Source of the DNA: JAICLV01 sp036380925
Lineage (GTDB): Bacteria; Actinomycetota; Actinomycetes; Acidothermales; Acidothermaceae
Length of the DNA: 5,705 nucleotides
NCBI GenBank assembly: GCA_036380925.1
Contig: DASVDW010000177.1
Span: 1 to 5,705, forward strand
Direction: 5' to 3'
In this document: positions 1 through 5,016 of the stretch, piece after piece
Layout of the letters: every line of letters starts with the position of its first letter
Position numbering within the stretch: position 1 is the stretch's first letter
Notes under the pieces: model-generated
What the model saw: only the letters and a program-made list of their open reading frames with translations
What the model was told of the DNA's origin: nothing
The model's database searches: none
Translations under genes and position numbers: made by a program

Positions 1-62
1 GGCGCAAGCGCCAGCGCGCGGCCGGACAGCCCGGCCGCACGCACTACTCGATTTTCGAGTGA
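1..62 (+). CDS. Possible C-terminal end of an unknown gene (partial)
   Basis: The frame beginning at base 3 is open from the window edge and ends with TGA at 60-62. It encodes about 19 residues, basic at first and ending in THYSIFE. This frame has clearly more G or C at third codon positions than the other two plus frames, as expected of coding DNA here. No domain is recognisable in so short a tail, so no function is offered. If real, the gene converges with the HesB-like gene, whose stop lies 52 bases further on. The alternative is non-coding DNA, because two hairpins occupy the same bases. Confidence 0.4.
   Translation, partial: RKRQRAAGQPGRTHYSIFE
18..60. terminator. Two adjacent hairpins, possible bidirectional terminator
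   Basis: Bases 18-25 (GCGGCCGG) pair perfectly with 31-38 across a 5-base loop. Bases 46-51 (ACTCGA) pair with 55-60 across a TTT loop. They sit 55 to 97 bases beyond the stop of the leftward HesB-like gene and overlap the end of the possible rightward gene. No clear U-tract follows, which is common for actinomycete terminators. Function is inferred from position and stem strength only. Confidence 0.3.
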
Positions 63-114
63 CCGCGCGGATCGGTTCGTGGCTCTCGGCGCCGCGTTCT
101 CGCGGGCTGAGCTG

Positions 115-390
115 TCACGGGAAGAGCGTGAACGCGACCTCGCGTTCATCGGTGATCTGCGCGTCAAGGATCTTGTCGTCCAACAAGGTGGCCGCCCGGT
201 CGTCGACGAACACCTGCGATCCGTGTTCTTCGATCACCTGATCGGTCGGCTCGGGTGTGGTGGTGACGGCCAAGCCGAGCGTGACGTGGTCGCCGTCCAC
301 CGACTCGGACGAAATGCGCAGTCCCGCGCCCGGCTGATCGGCGACAAGCGCGTTGATCGCCTGAGCTGCTTCAGACGTCACGGTGAGCAT
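115..390 (-). CDS. Cysteine-free HesB/IscA-like small protein
   Basis: The product has 91 residues and resembles the HesB/IscA (A-type Fe-S carrier) fold: an N-terminal segment MLTVTSEAAQAI, a central strand GLRISSES at about 23-30, and the VFVDDRAATLLDDKILD segment at about 60-76 that matches the conserved region before the family's C-terminal CxC motif. The three cysteines that bind iron or clusters in true A-type carriers are all absent; the protein has no cysteine. It therefore probably keeps the fold without classical cluster carriage. Related actinobacterial proteins are often labelled 'adhesin' or 'HesB-like', and their role is unsettled. I chose the ATG at 388-390 because AGGAG lies six bases upstream; a TTG two codons earlier overlaps that site and is less likely. 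SDR1 upstream is on the same strand, but the 100-base gap suggests a separate promoter. Confidence 0.75.
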   Translation of the reverse strand: MLTVTSEAAQAINALVADQPGAGLRISSESVDGDHVTLGLAVTTTPEPTDQVIEEHGSQVFVDDRAATLLDDKILDAQITDEREVAFTLFP

Positions 391-456
391 GGGCAACTCC
401 TCACGAGTGCTTGGACAGGAAGTCTTCCCCTACCCCTGACCCGCGCGGCGAACCCT

Positions 457-479
457 GGCGCCAGCGGTCATCCGGCGCC
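457..479 (-). terminator. Weak hairpin after SDR1
   Basis: GGCGCC occurs at 457-462 and again at 474-479. Each copy is self-complementary, so they can pair as a 6-bp GC-only stem with an 11-base loop, 12 bases beyond the SDR1 stop. No T-rich tail follows in the leftward direction. Terminator function is a guess from position. Confidence 0.25.
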
Positions 480-490
480 GCCGACGCGGC

Positions 491-1351
491 TCAGATCACC
501 GCCGGAACTCGGTGCAATCCCATCGCCCGCATCACCAGCGCGTCCCGCATGCCGGTGGGCAAATGAGATAGTGCGGCGAATAGCTTTGCGCCCGGCCCAG
601 CGGTGTAGCGCCGTTTCGGATGCGCTGTCGTGACGGCCTTCACGATCACCGCCGCGACCACGTCGGGCTCCCGCAGCTTCTGCTTCGCGGCCGCGGCGGC
701 GATCGCTTCCATCTGTGTCACGTACAGAGCGGCGCGAGCCGGCGCAGCCTGCGCGAGGTCGGCTTGCGCCTGCGACGCGGCGTTGGCGAAGATCGCCGTG
801 CGGGTGGCGTCCGGCTCGATGACCACGACGGGGATGCCCCAGGGCGCGAGTTCGCCGCGCAGCGCCGTCGACCAAGAAGACAAGGCGGCTTTGCTCGCCC
901 CGATCGGACCCATGAACGGCACGGGGATGCGGGCCGTCGGTGCGCTGACATTGACGATCCGCCCCGGTCGGGGGCGCAGCAGCGGCAAGAAGTGCTGTAC
1001 CACGAACGTCGGGCCGAGCGTGTTCAGCTCGAGTTGCCATCGCAGGTTCGCGGGCGCGAGCAGCTCCGTCGGCCCTTGGACGATCGCGCCTGCGTTGTTC
1101 ACCACCGCGGCGAGCCCCGCGTCACCGACCGCGTCACCGACCACTTTGGCAGCTTGCGACACCGACTCCGGATCGGTCACGTCGATGTGCACCGGCGTGA
1201 TCCGCGAGTTCGTCGGCAGCCCAGCGGTGGTGGTGTGATACCCGGCGAACACGGTGATGTCAGCCTCGACGAGTTTGCGAACGGTCGCCGCGCCGATTCC
1301 GCCGGCCGCACCGGTGATGAAGACGGAAGGCCTTGCGTTTGAAGCATCCAT
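491..1351 (-). CDS. SDR-family protein with altered catalytic residues (SDR1)
   Basis: This 286-residue protein has the classical short-chain dehydrogenase/reductase (Rossmann) layout: nucleotide-binding motif TGAAGGIG at 13-20, HIDVTD at 55-60, NNAG at 85-88, the structural Asn at 110 (LELN), IVNVS at 132-136 and a C-terminal stretch GPGAKLFAALSHLP at 252-265. Members normally oxidise or reduce alcohols and carbonyls with NAD(P)H. Here the YxxxK motif reads IGASK: Ile150 (ATC) replaces Tyr, while Lys154 remains. The catalytic Ser, expected 13 residues before the Tyr, is Ala137, although Ser136 is adjacent. The enzyme may be inactive, non-redox or reliant on another residue; substrate is unknown. 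The start is ATG at 1349-1351 with GAGGAG five bases upstream. It is divergent from the PadR gene and probably controlled by it. Family assignment is firm; activity is in doubt. Confidence 0.9.
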   Translation of the reverse strand: MDASNARPSVFITGAAGGIGAATVRKLVEADITVFAGYHTTTAGLPTNSRITPVHIDVTDPESVSQAAKVVGDAVGDAGLAAVVNNAGAIVQGPTELLAPANLRWQLELNTLGPTFVVQHFLPLLRPRPGRIVNVSAPTARIPVPFMGPIGASKAALSSWSTALRGELAPWGIPVVVIEPDATRTAIFANAASQAQADLAQAAPARAALYVTQMEAIAAAAAKQKLREPDVVAAVIVKAVTTAHPKRRYTAGPGAKLFAALSHLPTGMRDALVMRAMGLHRVPAVI

Positions 1352-1377
1352 GGCAACTCCTCGGCATCATGTACGTT

Positions 1378-1406
1378 TCGACATGTAAGAACAAACACGT
1401 GAGAAT
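1378..1406 (+). promoter_or_regulatory. Candidate promoter of the PadR gene
   Basis: TCGACA (1378-1383) and GAGAAT (1401-1406) are separated by 17 bases. The first differs from TTGACA at one base; the second matches TATAAT at four of six. The predicted start near 1413 falls inside the second dyad, consistent with autorepression. It overlaps the SDR1 promoter on the other strand. Confidence 0.35.
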
Positions 1407-1431
1407 AGACACGGTACATTCGACGTGTCAA
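1402..1431 (-). promoter_or_regulatory. Candidate promoter of SDR1
   Basis: Read on the minus strand, a perfect TTGACA (1431-1426) is followed after 18 bases by TATTCT (1407-1402). Transcription would start near 1395, giving a leader of about 44 bases before the ATG. The second dyad (1408-1429) covers the -35 and spacer, and the PadR box (1369-1384) lies just after the start point, so a bound PadR would block it. Confidence 0.5.
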
Positions 1432-1472
1432 CTCATACACGTGCGGTGCCGGACGTTGATGGAGTGCTTTTC

Positions 1473-2057
1473 ATGTCACTGCGCCATGCGCTGCTGGGCT
1501 TCTTGGCCGAGCAGCCCGCGAGCGGATGGGACCTCACCCGCCGGTTCGAAACCACCCTCGGCGCCGTCTGGCCGGCCAGCCACCCGCAGATCTATGGCGA
1601 ACTCCGCAGGCTGCTGGCCGACGGCCTGATCGAGATCCGCGAGCAAGGTCCGCGCGGCAGGACGGCGTACTCCGTGACCGCGGACGGCGAGCGGGAGGTC
1701 AAGCGATGGCTGACCACGGGCGACGTCGATCACACCATGCGACTCGAGCCCATTCTGCGCTCGGTGTTCTTCTGGCTTATGTCGCCGGACGAACTTCAGG
1801 CGCACCTCGCCAAGGAGGCCGCGCACTACGAGGGCGTCGCCGCCACCTACCGACAGCTCGCCGAAGCGAAGGACCGCGGTGACTATGGCCACTCGCGTCA
1901 GACCGGCTCGCTTCGCATCGCTGTCGAAGCCGCGATTCGAATCAACCAAGCTTTGGCGGATTGGGCGCTGTGGGCCGCTCACCAGGCGAGCGAGCAGCCG
2001 GCGCAAGCGACCGCCACTGCGAAAGCCGAGGGCGACGGCAGGCGCCAATCTCGGTGA
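1473..2057 (+). CDS. PadR-family transcriptional regulator
   Basis: The product has 194 residues. A winged helix-turn-helix fills about 1-78: the opening MSLRHALLGFLAEQ is typical of PadR proteins, SGWDL is at 17-21, the recognition segment ASHPQIYGELRRLLADGLIE at 35-54 and the wing PRGRTAYSVTADGE at 60-73. The second half (about 85-175) is helical, like the Vir_act_alpha_C/PadR C-terminal domain that mediates dimerisation. The last 20 residues are low-complexity Ala/Gln/Arg. PadR proteins are usually repressors released by small ligands such as phenolics or drugs; the ligand here is unknown. I prefer ATG 1473, preceded by GGAG eight bases upstream and giving the canonical PadR N-terminus. 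A GTG at 1425 is in frame but lies inside the 1408-1429 dyad and has no ribosome binding site. Its likely target is the divergent SDR1 and itself. Confidence 0.9.
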   Translation: MSLRHALLGFLAEQPASGWDLTRRFETTLGAVWPASHPQIYGELRRLLADGLIEIREQGPRGRTAYSVTADGEREVKRWLTTGDVDHTMRLEPILRSVFFWLMSPDELQAHLAKEAAHYEGVAATYRQLAEAKDRGDYGHSRQTGSLRIAVEAAIRINQALADWALWAAHQASEQPAQATATAKAEGDGRRQSR

Positions 2058-2077
2058 GAAGGTGCTGTTCGCGTTTG

Positions 2078-2120
2078 CACCGGGTCGCACTTGCGTGTGC
2101 CGGCATCGCGTGACCCGGTG
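2078..2120 (+). terminator. Hairpin downstream of PadR
   Basis: CACCGGGTC at 2078-2086 pairs perfectly with GACCCGGTG at 2112-2120. Inside the 25-base loop, GCAC (2087-2090) can pair with GTGC (2097-2100). It starts 21 bases after the PadR stop. There is no U-tract, so terminator function is inferred from position. Confidence 0.4.
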
Positions 2121-2142
2121 GGGAGAAGGGGCGAGACGGTGA

Positions 2143-2159
2143 CCGGGCGGTGCGCCCGG
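2143..2159. terminator. Compact GC hairpin, candidate terminator
   Basis: CCGGGCG (2143-2149), loop GTG and CGCCCGG (2153-2159) form a perfect 7-bp all-GC stem. It sits in the convergent region and could stop transcription from either side. No T-run follows. Confidence 0.45.
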
Positions 2160-2182
2160 CGGTTCCGCAGGTGTTCTTCGCC

Positions 2183-2356
2183 AGCCGCTTTGCTCTGAGT
2201 TAGCTGTACTGAGTCACGCCCGCGGGTGCGCTGGTGGCCGCATCCGCGACTCAGAGCCAGTGCGCTGACTCAGAACTGACGGCACGACTCGAAACCAGCG
2301 GCGTGACTCCCGGCCAGCGGCGTGACTCAAGACAGATGACTCAAAGCAAAGCGCTT
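2183..2356. repeat. 174-bp element with 38-bp imperfect inverted repeats
   Basis: The reverse complement of 2183-2220 aligns without gaps to 2319-2356, matching at about 31 of 38 positions; shared blocks include GGCGTGACTCA and AGCAAAGCG. The arms enclose a 19-bp-periodic array. The element lies wholly between two convergent genes. It carries no transposase gene, and I saw no clear target-site duplication at its edges. It could be a MITE-like or REP-like intergenic repeat, or a large bidirectional hairpin. Its presence elsewhere in the genome cannot be judged from this window. Confidence 0.7.
2248..2356 (+). repeat. Array of degenerate 19-bp GACTC units
   Basis: GACTC begins at 2248, 2267, 2286, 2305 and 2324, exactly 19 bases apart each time, and again at 2338, 14 bases on. 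The best-conserved units are GACTCGAAACCAGCGGCGT (2286-2304) and GACTCCCGGCCAGCGGCGT (2305-2323); the first two are more divergent. The last 14-base step is mirrored in the left arm, where GAGT at 2197 and GAGTC at 2211 are also 14 apart. Since 19 is not a multiple of three, the array does not encode a repeated peptide. Confidence 0.75.
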
Positions 2357-2515
2357 CCGAAAGGGATCCCGACCCGCCGCCAGAACGCCAACCCCGACCG
2401 CTACCTCGCGCGCCGCTCGACACCGCGCCGAGCCGTCCCCTCCAACGCCACCGCGAGCAGCGTGGCGATCCTGCTTGCCACCCGGACCTCGCCTCGTCGT
2501 CCTCGGCGGTCTTGC

Positions 2516-3181
2516 TCAGCCTGCGCCACGCCCCAGCGCGCTCTCGATGAACGCATGGGTGAGTTCGTCAAGGTGACCGGCCGCGGGCGCGGGGAGGTCT
2601 CGTAATGGCCCTTGCACGGTGAGCACCGCGAGCCCGTGCACCGCGGACCAGACCGGGTACTCGAGTCCCTTACGACGCCGCGGATCCAGCACGCCGGCGT
2701 CGACCAGCTCATCGAGTGCGGATCGCAGCTGGTCCAACGGCATGGGGATTCCCGCGGATCCGTCAGGAAGGTCCTCGTACACATGTCGCGGCGGCAGAGC
2801 GAAGGCGGTGGCAAACAGGCCAGGCTCGGCCCGGGCGAACTCCAGGTACGCCTGGCCGACCGCACGCAACCGCCGCCGAGCCGCGGCCGCCACGCCGTGC
2901 CGACCGCGCACGCGACCGACCTGTGCCGCCATGCGAGCGGCAAGCTCGCGCATGGCCGCGGCGCACACGGCGGCGAGGAGTTCCTCTCGGTCGGCGAAGT
3001 GCCGGTAGGCGGCGTTAGGCACCACGCCGACCATCCGTGCCACTTCGCGCAGCACGACGGCGTCCGGCCCACCGGATCGAGCCAGCTCAACCGCTGCGCT
3101 GACCAAGCCAGCGCGGACGGCGCCGCGCGGGCGACGCGCGCTGGTGGCCCCACCATCCGCTGACTCGTCAACCACGACCAC
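2516..3181 (-). CDS. TetR/AcrR-family repressor with WHG-type C-terminal domain
   Basis: The product has up to 221 residues. The N-terminal DNA-binding domain spans about 22-72; the helix-turn-helix is seen in REVARMVGVVPNAAYRHFADREE at 45-67, with the characteristic YRHF. The ligand-binding half ends with VWSAVHGLAVLTVQ at 177-190, the signature (Trp178, His182, Gly183) of the WHG group of TetR C-terminal domains. Such proteins are dimeric repressors released by small molecules. The gene is divergent from the methyltransferase-SDR2 unit, with two GTGGACAGTGTCCAC operators between, so it probably represses that unit and itself. The start is unsure: GTG 3181 and GTG 3175 are in frame and neither has a ribosome binding site. 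The longer form is given, but promoter spacing (see the 3182-3210 entry) favours a leaderless start at 3175. Ligand unknown. Confidence 0.9.
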   Translation of the reverse strand: MVVVDESADGGATSARRPRGAVRAGLVSAAVELARSGGPDAVVLREVARMVGVVPNAAYRHFADREELLAAVCAAAMRELAARMAAQVGRVRGRHGVAAAARRRLRAVGQAYLEFARAEPGLFATAFALPPRHVYEDLPDGSAGIPMPLDQLRSALDELVDAGVLDPRRRKGLEYPVWSAVHGLAVLTVQGPLRDLPAPAAGHLDELTHAFIESALGRGAG

Positions 3182-3210
3182 AAATTAGTGGACAGTGTCC
3201 ACAGCCGCAA
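3182..3210 (-). promoter_or_regulatory. Candidate leaderless promoter of the TetR gene
   Basis: On the minus strand TTGCGG (3210-3205), a 17-base spacer and TAATTT (3187-3182) would place the transcription start at 3175, the G of an in-frame GTG. The spacer contains the whole 15-bp operator. Both hexamers are weak matches to consensus. A rival -10, TAGATT (3214-3209), would give a leader of about 20 bases. Confidence 0.35.
3188..3202. promoter_or_regulatory. TetR operator 1
   Basis: GTGGACAGTGTCCAC is a perfect palindrome around the central G at 3195. It begins seven bases from the TetR gene's outer start codon. The same 15 bases form the core of operator 2, which supports a shared binding protein. 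Confidence 0.75.
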
Positions 3211-3218
3211 TCTACGGT
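3189..3218 (+). promoter_or_regulatory. Candidate promoter of the methyltransferase-SDR2 unit
   Basis: TGGACA (3189-3194, one base from TTGACA) and TACGGT (3213-3218, fitting TAnnnT) are 18 bases apart. The -35 lies inside operator 1, and the predicted start near 3225 is just before operator 2, so both sites could block it. The leader would be about 64 bases. Confidence 0.45.
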
Positions 3219-3230
3219 GATCGCAGCCCG

Positions 3231-3257
3231 CTCGTGGTGGACAGTGTCCACCACGAG
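3231..3257. promoter_or_regulatory. TetR operator 2, perfect 27-bp palindrome
   Basis: Bases 3231-3243 (CTCGTGGTGGACA) are the exact reverse complement of 3245-3257, with G3244 in the centre. The core 3237-3251 is identical to operator 1; centres are 49 bp apart. It sits upstream of the methyltransferase start, in its predicted untranslated leader. Confidence 0.8.
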
Positions 3258-3288
3258 GCTGCACATCACCCGAAGTCAGGAGAGCGCC

Positions 3289-4083
3289 GTGACCATCGAG
3301 ACGACCTACACCGAGACCGACCTGGCCACTGCCATCGAGCGGCTCGCCGGGCGTGAGCTGGCCGCGCTGACCGGACCCGAACTCGACGCCGTCGATCAGT
3401 TCCATGGGGGCGGAGCCGAAGCCGTGGATCGGATTCTGCCGACCCTCCGGCTCGGCCAGAACATGACCGTTCTCGACGTCGGCTCAGGTCTTGGCGGCCC
3501 CGCTCGGCAAGTCGCCCGGTCGACCGGCTGCTCCGTCGTCGGGGTCGACACCAGCCGCTCGTACGTCGACGCGGCCGTGGCGCTGACGCAGGCCGCCGGC
3601 CTGACACCGCAGGTGAGCTTCATCTGGGGCGACGTCGCGGACGTCGGGCGAGCTGGGTTCGACGCCGCCTACACGATGCACGTTCAGATGAACGTCGCGG
3701 ACAAGGGCGCGTTCTTCCATGCCATAGCCAGCCGGTTGCGGCCGGGCGCCCGCCTGGCCACGTTCGAAGTCTGTCGGAGCGGGCCGCGCGAACCCGCGAC
3801 CCCCCTTCCTTGGTCGCTCGACGGTTCGGACAGCTTCCTGGCGACATCCGACGACCTGCTCGAGACCATTCAGGGAAGCGGGTTCGAGGCGATCGAGTGG
3901 GTCGACCAGACCGCATGGGTCCTGCAGTGGTTCCAACGCGTGGCGGAGCGCTCCGCCGACAATTCGACCACCGCCACGCTGCCCGCGTTGCTGGCTCACG
4001 GCCCCGCCCGGATGATGAACTTCGCCGCCGGGTTGAGCGCTGGGGTCCTGAGCATCCATCGGGGGGCCTTCACGCGGCGATAG
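3289..4083 (+). CDS. Class I SAM-dependent methyltransferase
   Basis: This 264-residue soluble protein has the seven-strand SAM-binding fold. Motif I is VLDVGSGLGGPARQVA at 61-76; the acidic end of strand 2 is Asp87 in VVGVD; WGDVAD at 113-118 and FDAAYTMHVQMNV at 124-136 are the following motifs; LRPGARLATFE at 150-160 is the usual post-motif strand. The preceding DQFHGGGAEAVDRIL at 36-50 is typical of the group containing sarcosine/dimethylglycine and related small-molecule methyltransferases, with GSGLGGPAR as its glycine loop. It should move the methyl of S-adenosylmethionine to a small substrate, which I cannot name. The GTG at 3289 was chosen because AGGAG lies six bases upstream; an in-frame GTG at 3217 lies before operator 2 and adds unrelated residues. 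SDR2 follows on the same strand after 104 bases, probably in the same transcript. Confidence 0.9.
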   Translation: MTIETTYTETDLATAIERLAGRELAALTGPELDAVDQFHGGGAEAVDRILPTLRLGQNMTVLDVGSGLGGPARQVARSTGCSVVGVDTSRSYVDAAVALTQAAGLTPQVSFIWGDVADVGRAGFDAAYTMHVQMNVADKGAFFHAIASRLRPGARLATFEVCRSGPREPATPLPWSLDGSDSFLATSDDLLETIQGSGFEAIEWVDQTAWVLQWFQRVAERSADNSTTATLPALLAHGPARMMNFAAGLSAGVLSIHRGAFTRR

Positions 4084-4128
4084 GGGCCAAACGTTCCGCG
4101 GCAGACCGAGTCCTCACATTCTCGCCGC

Positions 4129-4148
4129 GCCAACGTCTACTGGTTGGC
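4129..4148. other. Small hairpin between methyltransferase and SDR2
   Basis: GCCAAC (4129-4134) pairs with GTTGGC (4143-4148) across an 8-base loop, within the 104-base gap. I see no convincing internal promoter here. It may affect message processing or may be incidental. Confidence 0.25.
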
Positions 4149-4187
4149 CGCCACACGGCGACCGGAACCCCAACGAAGGGACTTGAT

Positions 4188-4913
4188 GTGTCAGTCGCCC
4201 TGATCACCGGAGCCAACAGGGGAATCGGCCGCGCGGTGGCCGCGGAGTTGGCCGCGCGTGGCATGACGGTCATCGTCGGCGCGCGCGACGAGGACGCGGG
4301 AGCCCGGGCCGCGCGGCAGATCGGACACGACGCCAGTCACGTTCGCCTCGATGTCACCGACGAGGCCTCGGTTCGAACCGCTGCCGTCAAGGTCGGCTGC
4401 GAGCACGGACGCCTCGACGTTCTCGTCAACAACGCGGGGGTTCTCCCGGAAGCGACCAACGATCGTGCGGCCGAGATCGTCGATCTCGCGATGTTCCGTG
4501 AGACCTTCGGCACCAACCTGCTGGGTCCGGTGGCGGTGCTTGAAGCGTTCCTGCCGCTGCTGCGCAAGTCGGCGCAAGGGCGGATCGTGAACGTCTCGAC
4601 GACGATGGGCTCCTTGACCGACCAGACCAACCCGGACTCGCCGTATTACGGGGTGGTGGCACCGGCCTACCAGTCGAGCAAGGCCGCCTTGAACAACGTC
4701 ACGATCGCGCTGGCCAAGCAGCTGGCCGGCACTGCGATCAAGGTGACCTCGGTGTGCCCGGGATTCGTCCAGACGGACCTCACTCCCGCCAACCGGGAGC
4801 AGGCCCCGATCACGGCCGAGCAGGCCGCCATGGTGGTGGTCGAGGCGGCCACTTTGCCGCCCGACGCGCCCTCGGGCACGTTCATCGACGCGAGTGGCAC
4901 GGTCGCCTGGTGA
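4188..4913 (+). CDS. SDR-family NAD(P)-dependent oxidoreductase (SDR2)
   Basis: The 241-residue product is a classical SDR of normal length: TGANRGIG at 7-14, RLDVTD at 53-58, NNAG at 81-84, Asn110 (GTN), IVNVS at 133-137, the catalytic pair Tyr161 and Lys165 in YQSSK, and PGFVQTD at 191-197. Arg33 after strand 2 (GARD) suggests NADPH preference. The insertion before the Tyr (DQTNPDSPYYGVVAPA, about 145-160) recalls carbonyl-reductase-like SDRs. The canonical second Ser of VNVSS is Thr138, beside Ser137, so the Ser role may be filled by either. GTG 4188 is the start, with GAAGGGA six bases upstream; the frame is open far to the left, but only as a shadow of the methyltransferase gene. It probably acts with the methyltransferase on one pathway, since both lie behind the TetR operators. 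Substrate unknown. Confidence 0.92.
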   Translation: MSVALITGANRGIGRAVAAELAARGMTVIVGARDEDAGARAARQIGHDASHVRLDVTDEASVRTAAVKVGCEHGRLDVLVNNAGVLPEATNDRAAEIVDLAMFRETFGTNLLGPVAVLEAFLPLLRKSAQGRIVNVSTTMGSLTDQTNPDSPYYGVVAPAYQSSKAALNNVTIALAKQLAGTAIKVTSVCPGFVQTDLTPANREQAPITAEQAAMVVVEAATLPPDAPSGTFIDASGTVAW

Positions 4914-4917
4914 CGAG

Positions 4918-4930
4918 GTCGCCCGGCGAC
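4918..4930. terminator. Weak palindrome between SDR2 and tRNA-Phe
   Basis: GTCGCC-C-GGCGAC is symmetric about 4924 and would form only a short stem. It occupies the 19 bases between the SDR2 stop and the convergent tRNA-Phe end, where a two-way terminator would be expected. Function is inferred from position. Confidence 0.25.
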
Positions 4931-4932
4931 GA

Positions 4933-5009
4933 TGGTGGCCAGGGACAGGATCGAACTGTCGACCTTCCGCTTTTCAGGCGGACGCTCGTACCAACTGAGC
5001 TACCTGGCC
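4933..5009 (-). tRNA. tRNA-Phe (anticodon GAA)
   Basis: The 77-base gene folds as a full cloverleaf on the minus strand. The acceptor GGCCAGG pairs with CCTGGCC; the D-stem is GCTC/GAGC; the anticodon stem TCCGC/GCGGA holds the loop CTGAAAA with anticodon GAA; the T-arm is GACAG-TTCGATC-CTGTC. Discriminator A is followed by an encoded CCA at 4935-4933. It is the last of three tRNAs in the leftward cluster and converges on SDR2. Confidence 0.97.
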
Positions 5010-5016
5010 GTGCGCG

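Larger units (their letters stand above)
1369..1443. promoter_or_regulatory. PadR-type operator region with two dyads 42 bp apart
   Basis: The SDR1/PadR gap contains ATGT at 1369-1372 and ACAT at 1381-1384 separated by eight bases, exactly the ATGT-N8-ACAT pattern known for PadR-family operators. A second dyad, GACACG at 1408-1413 and CGTGTC at 1424-1429, has a perfect 6-bp arm and a 10-base spacer. Dyad centres (1376.5 and 1418.5) are 42 bp apart. Around them bases 1377-1401 recur at 1419-1443 with 19 of 25 matches, including TTCGAC and ACACGTG. Direct binding by the adjacent PadR is inferred. Confidence 0.65.
2058..2515. other. Gene-free convergent intergenic region
   Basis: These 458 bases separate the ends of the convergent PadR and TetR genes. 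From left to right they hold two hairpins (2078-2120 and 2143-2159), the inverted-repeat element with its 19-bp array (2183-2356), and 2357-2515, in which I see no motif or convincing gene. In that last stretch a minus-strand frame of about 26 codons starting at a GTG is open, but it lacks a good ribosome binding site and any recognisable sequence. Confidence 0.7.

Noticed and set aside
418..428. GGAAG-T-CTTCC palindrome upstream of the HesB-like gene
   Set aside because: Too short and isolated to call an operator; no promoter hexamers could be placed around it convincingly.
620..1342. A 240-codon plus-strand frame opposite SDR1
   Set aside because: Arg-rich, motif-free shadow that is typical of high-GC antisense frames; SDR1 on the other strand has unambiguous family motifs.
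2214..2423. A 69-codon minus-strand reading frame across the 19-bp array
   Set aside because: Its sequence is largely produced by the non-coding repeat array, whose 19-base period shifts frame at every unit, and it has no recognisable domain or convincing ribosome binding site.
3138..3166. Echo of 2228-2252 (GCGCTGGTGGCC, then CATCCGC and GACTC) inside the TetR 5' coding region
   Set aside because: The match is broken by gaps, the TetR copy is ordinary coding sequence, and short GC-rich matches are expected by chance in this base composition.
2401..3405. A long minus-strand frame of 334 codons covering the TetR gene
   Set aside because: It is an alternative frame of the TetR gene; the TetR frame carries clear domain motifs, and this one crosses both operators and the methyltransferase start.
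3810..4187. N-terminal extension of SDR2 back to 3810
   Set aside because: It lies within the methyltransferase in another frame, and the SDR fold begins properly at GTG 4188 with a good ribosome binding site.
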